Source: VXPQ01 sp965248175
GTDB taxonomy: Bacteria; Bacteroidota; Rhodothermia; Rhodothermales; VXPQ01
Direction of reading: 5' to 3'
Length of the DNA stretch: 64,000 bases
Assembly: GCA_965248175.1 (NCBI GenBank)
Contig: OZ252093.1
Span: forward strand, 868,001-932,000
Shown: positions 44,395 through 53,962 of the stretch, one piece after another
Layout: the number at the start of each line of letters is the position of its first letter
Numbering within the stretch: the first letter of the stretch is position 1
Notes under the pieces: generated by a model
Told to the model about the DNA's origin: nothing
The model's input: the letters and a program-made list of their open reading frames with translations, nothing else
The model's database searches: none
Program-made: the position numbers and the translations under genes

Positions 44395-45804
44395 CTACGG
44401 GAAGATACCCATCTCGTTATAGAGCACGGCGATCTTGTCGATGGCGCTTACGAAGGCCGCCGAGCGCAGATCGGTCTTCAAACGTTTCGAGATGTCGTAA
44501 ATCTCGTTGTAGGCGAAAACCATCGTCTCTTCAAGTCCCGAATTGACGATATCGATTTCGTCGGCGCCTTTCCCGATGGTTGCAAGCACCTCCGGTGAGA
44601 ACGATTTCCCTGTGGCCGCTTCGATGGCTGTAAACATTTTTTGCTGTGTATTGTGTTCGAACCGCTTGCTCATTCGCCCGAACCGCACGTGAGAAAGGTT
44701 TCGCAGCCATTCGAAATATGATACGGTGACCCCGCCGGCGTTGAGGTACAAATCCGGCAGCAAAAGTACATTTCGTTCCCGTAGTATGTCGTCGGCTTCC
44801 GAGGTTGTCGGTCCGTTTGCTGCTTCGGCAATGATGCGCGCCTGAATACGTCCTGCGTTCTCACTCGTAATCTGTCCCTCAAGGGCGGCGGGCAGCAGGA
44901 TGTCGCAATCCAGTTCAAGCGCCTTCCCGGAAGGTTTGATAATGCGCCCCTCCGGAAATCCCTCAATGGTGCCGTGTTCTTGCCGCCAGGCACCCACTTC
45001 CCCTACGTTCAGCCCGTCTTCCTTGACGAGTGCACCGGCCATCTCCGCAATGCCCACAATGAGGGCGCCCGCCTCCTGCAGGTAGTGCGCCGCGTGGAAA
45101 CCCACATTACCCAGGCCTTGCACAATGACGCGTTTCCCTTCCAGACCGGTTTCCAGACCGAGCGCTTGCATTGCTTTCGTATCGCTGCAAGCCTCGCGGA
45201 TACCGAAAAAGACGCCTCTGCCGGTAGCTTCCATGCGTCCGTGCACCCCCCCGTGGCCGACCGGTTTTCCAGTCACGCAGGCCTCCGCATCAAGCGGGTT
45301 ATCCGATAGTTGATTGTATGTATCGAAAATCCATGCCATTTCCTGGGGCCCCGTTCCGTAATCCGGAGCGGGTACGTCAATGCCCGGTCCCATGAAGTTT
45401 TTGCGGACCAGCTCAAACGTGTAGCGCCGGGTAATCCGCTCCAGTTCGTAGACCGAGAATTGTTTCCGGTCGATTTTGACGCCGCCCTTGGCGCCGCTGA
45501 AAGGCACATCGACCACGGCGCATTTGTAGGTCATGAGCGCGGCCAGCGCCACAACCTCGTTTCTTGATACGCTTGGCGCGTAGCGGATACCACCCTTTGC
45601 AGGCTGCTTGTGATGACTGTGCTCGGCGCGGAACGCCTGAATGACATGGATGGACCCGTCATCTCGCACAAGGGGAAATTCCATCGCATAGACGCTGTTG
45701 CACATGCGAATTTGTTCGAGGAGCCCTTTGGGGTGGTTCGTCAGTCGTGCCGCTTTCATAAACGACCGGTTTACGTCCCCCAGAAAATCTGCTGTGTACG
45801 ACAT
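44395..45804 (-). CDS. gdhA: Glutamate dehydrogenase
   Basis: About 469 residues. Reversible oxidative deamination of glutamate to 2-oxoglutarate, linking carbon and nitrogen metabolism. The substrate-site segment PAKGGIRY with conserved lysines, VPFSGAKGGVKID, the DVPAPDYGTGPQEMAW motif and the dinucleotide-binding VIVQGLGNVG are all in place. It belongs to the hexameric GdhA/GudB-like ELFV family. Coenzyme preference cannot be assigned safely. ATG 45804 (MSYTADF) is preferred over 45828 (MPEKRVSH). Confidence 0.95.
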   Translation of the reverse strand: MSYTADFLGDVNRSFMKAARLTNHPKGLLEQIRMCNSVYAMEFPLVRDDGSIHVIQAFRAEHSHHKQPAKGGIRYAPSVSRNEVVALAALMTYKCAVVDVPFSGAKGGVKIDRKQFSVYELERITRRYTFELVRKNFMGPGIDVPAPDYGTGPQEMAWIFDTYNQLSDNPLDAEACVTGKPVGHGGVHGRMEATGRGVFFGIREACSDTKAMQALGLETGLEGKRVIVQGLGNVGFHAAHYLQEAGALIVGIAEMAGALVKEDGLNVGEVGAWRQEHGTIEGFPEGRIIKPSGKALELDCDILLPAALEGQITSENAGRIQARIIAEAANGPTTSEADDILRERNVLLLPDLYLNAGGVTVSYFEWLRNLSHVRFGRMSKRFEHNTQQKMFTAIEAATGKSFSPEVLATIGKGADEIDIVNSGLEETMVFAYNEIYDISKRLKTDLRSAAFVSAIDKIAVLYNEMGIFP

Positions 45805-46146
45805 ATGGGAAACCCGTTTTTCGGGCAAAGGAGAGAGTGTTTGCCAACGTCAGCATGCGGCCCGCATACGGCCGCAAACATATGTTACGATGGAGTTACG
45901 ACAAATATGCAGCGGGCCTTCAGAGAAAAGAAATAATTCATTGGCCAAGGGCAGACATGCCCCTGCATTGGGTGCAGGAGGGTCGGAATCTTCGTCGAGT
46001 CGGAACCGAGCGCATATTCTGCAGAGTTAGATTAGCCGTTTTCCGCCGGATGCTGCGTAGCAGCTCCTTGTTTTCGTGTATGGATGCTGCAAAGCAGCTC
46101 CGTTCGGGTCTGCGACGTCTCCCATTAAGGTCTTGTTTCCTGTATA
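45805..46146. other. Divergent gdhA-antiporter intergenic region
   Basis: 342 bases between divergent genes, so it must hold two promoters. Its main feature is the pair of near-identical 20-base hairpins at 46048-46101. Upstream of these I see only an AT-rich patch near 45925 (AAAGAAATAATTC) and no gene. Confidence 0.45.
46048..46101 (+). repeat. Two near-identical 20-base hairpins in the antiporter leader
   Basis: GGATGCTGCGTAGCAGCTCC (46048-46067) and GGATGCTGCAAAGCAGCTCC (46082-46101) are direct repeats 34 bases apart, differing only in the 3-nt loop (GTA / AAA). Each forms a GCTGC/GCAGC hairpin with GGA/TCC flanks. The loop differences with intact stems suggest RNA-level or dimer-binding constraint. 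They end 45 bases before the antiporter start. Confidence 0.6.
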
Positions 46147-48009
46147 GTGTCCGCGCTTTTTAGCATAGCAGCCGTTTTCGTGCTCGGCGTCAGCGCACAG
46201 TGGATTGCGTGGCGGTATCGCTTGCCATCCATTTTGTTGCTGCTCGCGTTCGGGTTCATAGCTGGGCCGGTCACTGGTCTGCTGGATCCGGCTGCGATGC
46301 GCGCCGAATGGGTTTTTACGTTTGTTGCGCTTTCGATCGGGATCATTTTGTTCGAGGGGGGGCTGAGCCTGCGCCTCGACGAACTGCGCGAGGTAGGCGG
46401 TGCTGTTAGCCGTCTGATCAGTATCGGTGTACTGATCACTTGGATACTTGCGTCGATTGCTTCCCTGTTTGTGCTGAAGCTGAGTCTGAGCATTTCCATT
46501 CTCATCGGGGCGATTCTGACTGTTACAGGCCCCACCGTTATCGTTCCGATCCTCAGGCATATCCGACCCAAGGGACGCATAGCCGCCCTGGCGAAATGGG
46601 AGGGCATCACCATTGATCCGATCGGCGCGATTCTCGCTGTGCTCGTGCTGGAAGCGCTCGTGCTGATCAACGAGCCGGGCGCAGGCACGGTGGGCGGTGT
46701 TGTATCGCATGCGCTCAAAGGCTTGTTGCTGGAATTTTTCGTCGGCGTCGGGATAGGGGTTGCCGGAGCGGGAATCCTGGTTTTTCTGCTGCGCCGTCGC
46801 ATGGTGCCGGATTATCTCCAGAATCCCATGGCGCTCATGGTAGTCATTGCGGTCTTTGCCGTTGCGGATGCGCTGCAGCCGGAAAGTGGTCTTGTGGCCA
46901 CGACGGGCATGGGTTTCGTCGTCGCAAACCAGCGCCTTGTCGCAGTGCGGCGCATCGTGGAATTCAAGGAAGACTTGCGGGTTTTGCTGATCGCCGCGCT
47001 CTTCATCATGCTGGCGGCGCAACTCGATCTGGGCGATATACAGTATCTCGGTTGGGAGGCGATCGTTTTTCTCCTCATACTCATGCTGCTCGTACGGCCG
47101 GCCGCGGTTTTTTTGTCGATGCTCGGTACGCGCCTGTATTTCAAGGAAAAGGTATTTTTGTCCTGGCTGGCGCCTCGCGGTATTGTTGCGGCTGCCGTGG
47201 CCTCCCTTTTTACGTTCCGGCTTGCCGAGATATATCCGGAGGAGTCGCAAGTTATCGTGCCCATCGTATTTCTTGTGATCGTCGGCACGGTCGCAATCTA
47301 CGGCCTTACGATCTCGCCGGTTGCACGCTGGTTGGGGCTCGCGGAACCCGATCCTCAGGGCGTGCTCTTCATTGGAGCCCACGACTGGGCCCGCCACATT
47401 GCCTGTGCACTGGATCAGGTCGGATTCAGCGTGCTTATGATAGATACCAATCCCGGCAACGTTGCCAGTGCCCGCGAGGCCGGCCTGCGAGCGTTGCGTG
47501 GCAATGTGTTGTCCGAATCCATTCTGGACGAACTGGATCTGAGCGGGATCGGGCGGCTTATCGTACTTACTCCCAACGATGAAGTCAACTCGCTTACCGT
47601 GGTGCGCTTTGCGCAAGTTTTCGACAGTGCGGAAATGTACCAGTTGGCCACGCGAGATAAACAGCGGGGCGAAGATGTGGACGAGACACTGGCACAGCAC
47701 CTGCGGGGGCGACCTCTCTTCGGGACGGGCACCAACCATGCATCGCTCACTGCGCAATTTGCAGCGGGCGCCGCGGTCAAGACGTTTACTATCGAAGATG
47801 AGAACACGTATTCCAGGCTGGAGGCGAAGTACGGCTCCCGCATGATTCCGCTTTTTGTCGTGCGCGGGAAAAATCAGTTACAGGTGTTTTCTGAAGATAA
47901 CGGCCTGCCCAAACCCGATCCGGGTAATGTATTGATAGCGCTCATCGATCCACCTGCCCGGGAAACAGGTGATGCGGCAGCGCCGTCCGTCGAGGCGCCA
48001 GCTCGGTAG
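46147..48009 (+). CDS. CPA1-type cation:proton antiporter with TrkA-N regulatory domain
   Basis: 620 residues. About twelve transmembrane helices (residues 1-400) of the NhaP/CPA1 fold, then a cytosolic Rossmann-type TrkA-N domain (GVLFIGAHDWARHIACAL) and a short TrkA-C-like tail. Exchanges Na+ or K+ for H+ across the inner membrane. The ion-site segment reads WEGITIDPIGA, with a single acidic residue (ID) where classical CPA1 proteins have ND. The start is GTG 46147, immediately before the first helix. aroE follows directly. Confidence 0.85.
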   Translation: MSALFSIAAVFVLGVSAQWIAWRYRLPSILLLLAFGFIAGPVTGLLDPAAMRAEWVFTFVALSIGIILFEGGLSLRLDELREVGGAVSRLISIGVLITWILASIASLFVLKLSLSISILIGAILTVTGPTVIVPILRHIRPKGRIAALAKWEGITIDPIGAILAVLVLEALVLINEPGAGTVGGVVSHALKGLLLEFFVGVGIGVAGAGILVFLLRRRMVPDYLQNPMALMVVIAVFAVADALQPESGLVATTGMGFVVANQRLVAVRRIVEFKEDLRVLLIAALFIMLAAQLDLGDIQYLGWEAIVFLLILMLLVRPAAVFLSMLGTRLYFKEKVFLSWLAPRGIVAAAVASLFTFRLAEIYPEESQVIVPIVFLVIVGTVAIYGLTISPVARWLGLAEPDPQGVLFIGAHDWARHIACALDQVGFSVLMIDTNPGNVASAREAGLRALRGNVLSESILDELDLSGIGRLIVLTPNDEVNSLTVVRFAQVFDSAEMYQLATRDKQRGEDVDETLAQHLRGRPLFGTGTNHASLTAQFAAGAAVKTFTIEDENTYSRLEAKYGSRMIPLFVVRGKNQLQVFSEDNGLPKPDPGNVLIALIDPPARETGDAAAPSVEAPAR

Positions 48010-48010
48010 C

Positions 48011-48898
48011 GTGGGGTCCGACGCCATACATATCGATGCGAACACACGGATGATCGGCCTGCTTGGCTATCCTGTGGGGCAAACGCTTTCTCCGTTCATT
48101 CATAACACGGCTTTTGCCGCCCAGGGCATCAATTTCGCGTTCGCAGCCTTTCCCGTAACCCGCGAACGTATCGGGGATGGGGTGCGCGGCCTTGCGGCTC
48201 TGCATTTCGCGGGTGCAGGCGTCACGATTCCTCACAAGCAGGCCGTACTTCCATATCTGGATGAATTGTCTCCGTGTGCACGTGCTGTCGGCGCTTCGAA
48301 CATTATTGTGCGCCGCCGCGACGGCACACTTTTTGGTGATAATACAGATGTGACCGGTTTTCTGGCTTCGCTTCTTTCCCTGACGGATCGGCTTCAGGGC
48401 GCCGATATGGCAGTGCTGGGCGCCGGAGGCGCAGCACGAGCCGTCGCCTACGCGCTGCTTGTTACGTTTCGTCCAAAGCGTCTTACGCTCATCGCACGGA
48501 CCCCTTCAAAGGCAGACATACTGGCAACCGATCTGGCTGCATTCGACAAGAACAAAGCTCTTGGAGTACACGCCTTTTCGTCTGCCCGGGCCGCTGTTCG
48601 GAGTGCGCGGCTTGTTGTGAACGCGACGCCGATAGGTATGTATCCTGCGGTGAACGATTCCCCGTGGCCGGACGCCGATGATTTTGGCGATGGCCATATC
48701 GTGTACGACATCGTGTACAATCCCGAAGAGACCCGCTTGCTTAGCGACGCTGCAAGCCGGGGCGCCGTCACGATCGGGGGGCTTGATATGCTCCTGGAGC
48801 AGGCTGCTGCGGCCTACGTGCAATGGACCGGACACAAGATGCCTGTCGATGTGGTCAAAAACGCCTTGCGCAGACGGTCGGAGATGTTGCATCGTTAA
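48011..48898 (+). CDS. aroE: Shikimate dehydrogenase AroE
   Basis: Reduces 3-dehydroshikimate to shikimate with NADPH in the chorismate pathway. Family motifs: LLGYPVGQTLSPFIHN (shikimate site), GVTIPHKQ (catalytic Lys), GDNTDVTGF (catalytic Asp), GAGGAARAVAYAL (NADP site) and GGLDMLLEQAA. The start is uncertain: GTG 48011, one base after the antiporter stop, gives the normal N-terminal length. ATG 47969 would overlap the antiporter gene by 41 nt and add 14 non-conserved residues. Confidence 0.92.
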   Translation: MGSDAIHIDANTRMIGLLGYPVGQTLSPFIHNTAFAAQGINFAFAAFPVTRERIGDGVRGLAALHFAGAGVTIPHKQAVLPYLDELSPCARAVGASNIIVRRRDGTLFGDNTDVTGFLASLLSLTDRLQGADMAVLGAGGAARAVAYALLVTFRPKRLTLIARTPSKADILATDLAAFDKNKALGVHAFSSARAAVRSARLVVNATPIGMYPAVNDSPWPDADDFGDGHIVYDIVYNPEETRLLSDAASRGAVTIGGLDMLLEQAAAAYVQWTGHKMPVDVVKNALRRRSEMLHR

Positions 48899-48909
48899 CG
48901 GAGAGCGGC

Positions 48910-50031
48910 ATGCTGAAGCTCGATACCATCGAGATGCGCGAGATCCGGTTACCGCTGAAGCAGCCGTTTGTGACAGCTTCCGGCATACAGGATTGCCGCC
49001 GCATTTTGTTGCTTGAGATAAGCGCACGTACCGGGGAAACGGCATGGAGCGAATGCGTGGCGCAGGAAACGCCGCACTACAGCCCCGAAACGATCGATAC
49101 GGCATGGTTCGCCATCCGGGAATGGTTCGTCCCGGCGCTTAAAGGCCACGATATCAGTGCCCCCTCGGATATACTTGTCCCGCTTCGCGCATTCCGCGGG
49201 CACCGGATGGCGAAAGCAGCGCTGGAAATGGCTTGCTGGAATCTTGAAGCGCAGCGGATGCAGACATCGCTTGCCGTTCTGCTCGGAGGCACGCAGCGCC
49301 ATGTCCCTGCCGGGATTGCGATCGGCATGCAGCCAGAGGAATCCATGCTCGTGGAACGCGTGCGGAATAGTCTCGGGCAAGGATACCAAAATGTGAAAAT
49401 AAAGATCGGGCCGGGCGCCGATGTGCGCTACGTCGAAGCCATACGGTCAGAATTTGGTGCGGACGTTCCACTGTCTGTCGATGCGAATGCTTCCTATACT
49501 CTTGCCGATATCGAACTTCTGCGAACCCTTGACGCGTATGGGTTAACCATGATCGAGCAACCTCTTGCGCAGGACGATCTTGTGCGCCACGCTGTCTTGC
49601 AGGAGCAGCTCTCCACGCCTGTTTGTCTCGACGAATCCATTACCGGTCCGGACCGGGCGGAAGACATGGTTCGGCTTCGCAGCGGGCGTGTCGTCAATGT
49701 GAAGCCCGGTCGCGTGGGCGGATTATCCGCGGCGATCTCGGTGCATAACGTGTGCCGCAAGGGCCGTCTCAACGCTTGGGTTGGCGGCATGCTCGAAACG
49801 GGTATAGGGCGTGCCTATAACGTTGCCCTGGCCTCTCTTCCCGGTTTTACGCTACCGGGCGATCTTTCCCCGAGCAGCCGCTACTGGGCATGCGATATTG
49901 TGCAACCGGAGTGGACCATGTCCCCCGATGGCTTCGTTGAGGTGCCTTTGGCCCGCGCAGGATTGGGCGTCGAGATAGATCGCGACCGGATTGACCACCT
50001 CACGTGCCGCCTCGAACGGCTGGTGTTGTGA
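48910..50031 (+). CDS. menC: o-Succinylbenzoate synthase MenC (enolase superfamily)
   Basis: 373 residues. Dehydrates SHCHC to o-succinylbenzoate in menaquinone synthesis. Enolase-superfamily catalytic elements: the KIKIG lysine pair, metal ligands in VDANASY, EQP and DES, and a second lysine in VNVKPGRVGG. Together these match the MenC/NSAR (N-succinylamino acid racemase) branch. Some members racemise N-acylamino acids instead, so the MenC call depends on other men genes elsewhere. GGAGAG precedes ATG 48910. It is 11 nt after aroE. Confidence 0.87.
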   Translation: MLKLDTIEMREIRLPLKQPFVTASGIQDCRRILLLEISARTGETAWSECVAQETPHYSPETIDTAWFAIREWFVPALKGHDISAPSDILVPLRAFRGHRMAKAALEMACWNLEAQRMQTSLAVLLGGTQRHVPAGIAIGMQPEESMLVERVRNSLGQGYQNVKIKIGPGADVRYVEAIRSEFGADVPLSVDANASYTLADIELLRTLDAYGLTMIEQPLAQDDLVRHAVLQEQLSTPVCLDESITGPDRAEDMVRLRSGRVVNVKPGRVGGLSAAISVHNVCRKGRLNAWVGGMLETGIGRAYNVALASLPGFTLPGDLSPSSRYWACDIVQPEWTMSPDGFVEVPLARAGLGVEIDRDRIDHLTCRLERLVL

Positions 50032-50040
50032 GATGCACGT

Positions 50041-50955
50041 TCAGGGGCCGTTCGTTTCCGGATGCCCCATGCGGTTTGCCAGTCGCGTCATGATTGCTAT
50101 GAACGCAAAGCCTGTCGCCGCCAGCAGTACGACAATCCAGAACGGCTCGCCTTCTCCGGGCATCTGAAGCGCGTGCTCAGCTGTTTGCCATGGCCAGAGT
50201 GCTCGCAGTGCGCCGATCATCAGGCCCACCAGTGCTGCCATGGTCAGGTCGGCGTATCGCTTGAGCAAGTGGTTGAGCAATCGCGAGAACAACCCCAATC
50301 CGGTAACCGCCCCGCCAGCAAACAGCGCAATATATCCGATATTCCCGTCATTCAATGCATGCAGCGTCACTTCATACATGCCTATTGCCTTGAGAAGGAA
50401 TGCTCCCGAAACGCCGGGTAGGATCATTGCGCAAATGGACGCGGCTGCGGATAGGAATACACGGATGCCCGAAGGCGCCAGAGCATCTCCTGACGCAGGG
50501 ATACCCGTAAGAAGGAAAGCCGCGCCGCAGGCCACCACGACCATGCACAGCACAGACATGTTCTTGCGCTCGATCCGTTTCCACGGCGCCCCGACGGATC
50601 CTGCCACCAGGCCCAGGAATAATCCAAGCGTCTGATGGGGCCAGGTTTCAAGCAGGATCGGGATTACTTTGGCGCCGACAAGAAGCGCTGTGCCTATTCC
50701 TGCCGCAAGCGGTATGACGAGTCCCCATTCAAGGCGGGCGCCATGCCGGCGCATTTCGCCGGGCCGGCCTTTGACCAGGGAGGTCAGCATCGCAAATCCA
50801 TGGCTGATAGCGGTAATCAGCCGGGGATAAATACCGACAATGAATGCGATCGTGCCGCCGCTGACGCCGGGAACGATATCGGCGGCGCCCATCAGAAGGC
50901 CTTGCACGACGTGTGTCAGGCTTTCGCGGATGTTATGCCCGCGGCGCAGGCCCAT
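50041..50955 (-). CDS. DUF368 polytopic membrane protein (candidate undecaprenyl-phosphate translocase)
   Basis: 304 residues with about eight to ten hydrophobic segments. Two copies of the diagnostic re-entrant motif are present: VPGVSGGTIAFIVGIY near the N-terminus and LPGVSGAFLL in the second half. DUF368 (PopT) and DedA-family proteins have been implicated in flipping undecaprenyl phosphate back to the cytoplasmic face. Such a role would support the peptidoglycan genes at 1-12 kb. Its first 23 bases overlap the end of the upstream TPR gene. Confidence 0.85.
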   Translation of the reverse strand: MGLRRGHNIRESLTHVVQGLLMGAADIVPGVSGGTIAFIVGIYPRLITAISHGFAMLTSLVKGRPGEMRRHGARLEWGLVIPLAAGIGTALLVGAKVIPILLETWPHQTLGLFLGLVAGSVGAPWKRIERKNMSVLCMVVVACGAAFLLTGIPASGDALAPSGIRVFLSAAASICAMILPGVSGAFLLKAIGMYEVTLHALNDGNIGYIALFAGGAVTGLGLFSRLLNHLLKRYADLTMAALVGLMIGALRALWPWQTAEHALQMPGEGEPFWIVVLLAATGFAFIAIMTRLANRMGHPETNGP

Positions 50956-52357
50956 TCCCCAATCCCAGCATGTGTCGGATTTGTGCGTCGCCCCACATAT
51001 CCGGACAAGTGCGCCGCAATTCCTCTTTCATGTTCGGATCCATCCGGAAGGCCATCTTGAGCGAGTGCATGCTCTCGTCCATCTGGCCCAGCGCAAACAA
51101 TACTCTCGCCTGTAGAAAATACGCGCCGGCGTCGGGATGCAGCGCAAGAGCCTTTTGGTAGGCATCGAGTGCAGGTTCGGGGTGGCCCGTTTCGAAATAG
51201 GTTTCGGCCAAATCCAACCAGGCATCCCTGTTTTTGGGATGGGCGGTTACGACATGCCTGTATGTCTTCAGGGCTTCCGCAATGTTTCCTGCATTATACA
51301 AGCAATCCGCTTTGGCATGCCAGAATTCCCCGATGTCAGGTTTCAGCACCAGAGCCCGCTCGAAGAGCGCCAGCGCTTCCTCGTGCCGTTCGAGCGCATC
51401 GAGGCAGCACCCCATTCCGTACCAGGCTTCGGGGTGCGCTTCGTCCTCCCGGATGACTTGCTCAAAATATCCAAAGGCTTGCAGGTAGTCTTCCATTTCC
51501 TCGAACGCGAGTCCGAGGTTGTACCAGGTCGCTGCATCACCACCTTCCAGTTCAATGACTTTCCGGTAGCATTCCACCGCTTCTTCGGGACGGCCTATGT
51601 TGGCCAGTGCATTGCCCCGGTTATACCACGCCGAGGCGAAATCGTCCTGTATGGCAATGGCCATATCGTAGGAGTCCACGGCGGCTTCGAAGCGGGACAT
51701 CCGGCTGAGCACAATGCCTCGGTTGTACCAGGCGTCCTGCGAGAAGGGCTCAATGTCGATATGTCGTTCGTAGCAGACAATGCTTTCCGCATCTTTTTCG
51801 AGGCAGTCATGGCAGAACCCGAGTTCGTACCAGACCTCGGGATGCTCGGGGTTCAGTTCCGCGCAGCGCCGGAAAGATGTAATAGCATCCTGCAGGGAGT
51901 TCAGGTATTCAAACGTTACACCGCGATTGAAGAAGGCTTCGTCATTGATCGGATCGATCCGGATGGCTTCCCCGTACGCTTCCAGTGCTTCCCGGCTCCG
52001 GCCAAGCGTATTGAGTGTGATTCCCCGGTTGACGTGCGTTTCAGAGTCGACCGGATTCAATGTAAGCGCCTTGTCGTAGGCTTCCAGCGCTTCCTTGTGT
52101 CGCTCGAGATTGTTCAGGAGAATGCCACGCCGCATCCAGGCATCCGAGGAGTGGGACATGATGCCCAGCAACCGGTCAATGACGCTCAGGGCATCTTCGT
52201 AGCGGCCCTGTTCGAAGTAATAATTGGCGATATCTTCCAGCGAATCCGAATCGAGCCAGGCGGGCGCGTTCCCCTCATAGGCGGAAAGCAACGCGTTCAT
52301 TCGCCCTTCGTCAGCAGGCTCGTCGAAGTCCTCGAACTCGAAATCAAACATGCTCAT
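50933..52357 (-). CDS. TPR-repeat protein
   Basis: About 474 residues from ATG 52357. A very acidic N-terminus (MSMFDFEFEDFDEPADEG) precedes about eleven tandem tetratricopeptide repeats (patterns such as AWYNRG..L...GR..EAVECY.K.I) that continue to near the C-terminus. No signal peptide or catalytic domain, so it is most likely a cytosolic scaffold or chaperone-like protein. It overlaps the DUF368 gene by 23 nt, so the two are probably translated together. ATG 52351 is an alternative start. Confidence 0.88.
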   Translation of the reverse strand: MSMFDFEFEDFDEPADEGRMNALLSAYEGNAPAWLDSDSLEDIANYYFEQGRYEDALSVIDRLLGIMSHSSDAWMRRGILLNNLERHKEALEAYDKALTLNPVDSETHVNRGITLNTLGRSREALEAYGEAIRIDPINDEAFFNRGVTFEYLNSLQDAITSFRRCAELNPEHPEVWYELGFCHDCLEKDAESIVCYERHIDIEPFSQDAWYNRGIVLSRMSRFEAAVDSYDMAIAIQDDFASAWYNRGNALANIGRPEEAVECYRKVIELEGGDAATWYNLGLAFEEMEDYLQAFGYFEQVIREDEAHPEAWYGMGCCLDALERHEEALALFERALVLKPDIGEFWHAKADCLYNAGNIAEALKTYRHVVTAHPKNRDAWLDLAETYFETGHPEPALDAYQKALALHPDAGAYFLQARVLFALGQMDESMHSLKMAFRMDPNMKEELRRTCPDMWGDAQIRHMLGLGNGPAPRA

Positions 52358-52591
52358 GCCGGCGCAGGAATGCGGATTGGGAGCGGGGCGTACAGGGGCG
52401 GGATGGTCCCGGACACGAAGAATAAAAGATGCAGCGAAAAAAAAGTTCGCCGTATTATAGCAGGGTACTGTCCAATTTGCAAAGAGTTCGCTTTGTCTGG
52501 GTAAGGAATGCAGGTGGAAGCAGAGGTATTGTTCAATGATCCGGCTTGCCGTCTCGTTTCTTAATCGTTCTGCAGGGAGTGGAAACGGCCG

Positions 52592-53272
52592 ATGATTTTC
52601 GTAACGATCGAAGGTGTCGACGGCGCTGGGAAAAGCACCCAGGCACGCCGGCTGGTCAATCGACTGAAAGCCGAGGGGTACGATGCCGTGCTCTTTCGCG
52701 AGCCCGGGGGCACACCGCTTTCCGATCATCTCCGAACCCTACTTCTCGAATCTACACTTGCGATCGATCCATTGCCGGAATTATTGCTGTTTTCTGCAGC
52801 GAGAGCGCAGCTCGTGGAGGAATGCATTCGTCCGGCGCTGGCCGATGGCAAGGTAGTGGTGTGTGACCGGTTTTACGATTCGACGACGGCTTACCAGGGT
52901 ATGGGCCGCGGGATTGCCGACCCGGACTGGATATTGTCCCTGAATGTGCGGGTCGCGGGTAGACTCCGACCGGATCGGACCTGGTTGCTTACGCTGCCGC
53001 CGGAAGAGGCCTTGCGACGCCGTGCACAGCGGTCCAAACCGCTTTTTGAAGACTTGTCCATTCAGCCCGAGGATGCATTGCGAACCGAACCGGATCGCAT
53101 GGAGCAGTCCGGTCAGGCATTCTACGACCGGGTAGCGAAAGCATTTGACGAACTGGCGACGGCTGAGCCGGACCGCATCGTGCGTCTTGATGGCGCCATG
53201 AGCGAGGACGATCTCGCCGATACGATTTGGCGCGGCATCCGGGATTTGCTGCCCGAGCGGGCAGGTACCTGA
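52592..53272 (+). CDS. tmk: Thymidylate kinase Tmk
   Basis: Phosphorylates dTMP to dTDP. 226 residues: P-loop IEGVDGAGKST, the FREPGGTPLSD substrate motif, the DRFYDSTTAYQG (DR(Y/F)xxS-type) motif and the LID arginines in EEALRRRAQRS. Length is slightly above the usual 205-215 because of a C-terminal stretch. It diverges from the TPR gene across 234 bp and stands alone on the plus strand ahead of the Fur-family gene. Confidence 0.94.
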   Translation: MIFVTIEGVDGAGKSTQARRLVNRLKAEGYDAVLFREPGGTPLSDHLRTLLLESTLAIDPLPELLLFSAARAQLVEECIRPALADGKVVVCDRFYDSTTAYQGMGRGIADPDWILSLNVRVAGRLRPDRTWLLTLPPEEALRRRAQRSKPLFEDLSIQPEDALRTEPDRMEQSGQAFYDRVAKAFDELATAEPDRIVRLDGAMSEDDLADTIWRGIRDLLPERAGT

Positions 53273-53388
53273 GCAAGCTCGCGAGACGCGGCATGATCCA
53301 AAACCTTCGCATGTCTTTTTCGGAACCGCATCTCCCCGGCAACGGTTGAGAGAATAGTCAGGCCGTTCGTACACTTCAGCATTGCCCT

Positions 53389-53868
53389 ATGTCCGTTCCG
53401 CCCCAGCAAATGGAAGAAGTTCGCCGCATATTCGGCGCTTTTCTCCAGAAACGCGGTCGCAGGCAGACCCCGGAGCGTTTCATCGTTCTCGAGGAAATTT
53501 ACGCCAAGAACGATCATGTGGATGCCGACAAACTCTACATCCGGTTGAAAGACAGCGGGCACCGGGTAAGTCGTGCGACCGTATACAACACGCTGGAACT
53601 GTTGATGGATTGTAATCTTGTGGTCCGGCACCAGTTCGGGAGAAATCAGGCGAAATACGAACGGGCCTTCAGTTATTGGCAGCATGACCATCTGATTTGC
53701 ATGGATTGCAACGAATTGTTCGAATTCTGCGATCCGCGCATACAAGGTATCCAGGAAATGGTCGCGGACATATATCAGTTCGATATCAAGCACCACTCGC
53801 TCAACATGTATGGGCGGTGCGTACGGGAGCATTGTCCGAACAGAGCGGCTGTCGCACAAAAAGCATGA
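53389..53868 (+). CDS. Fur/PerR-family metalloregulator
   Basis: 159 residues. N-terminal winged helix (RRQTPERFIVLEEIY... HRVSRATVYNTLELL) and C-terminal metal/dimer domain with HDHLICMDC, FCD and the final CVREHC. The two CxxC-like pairs form the structural zinc site; the His-rich stretch forms the regulatory site. Whether it senses iron (Fur), peroxide (PerR) or zinc cannot be told from sequence. The FbpABC-type importer at 33.4-37.1 kb is a plausible target. Confidence 0.88.
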   Translation: MSVPPQQMEEVRRIFGAFLQKRGRRQTPERFIVLEEIYAKNDHVDADKLYIRLKDSGHRVSRATVYNTLELLMDCNLVVRHQFGRNQAKYERAFSYWQHDHLICMDCNELFEFCDPRIQGIQEMVADIYQFDIKHHSLNMYGRCVREHCPNRAAVAQKA

Positions 53869-53962
53869 ACAGGAACATGCTACCGTATCTTGACGTTACG
53901 CAGGATTGGGAATATATTGTGTGCGATATGCCCGCGAGCCAACCCTCATCTTTTTTCCTTTT

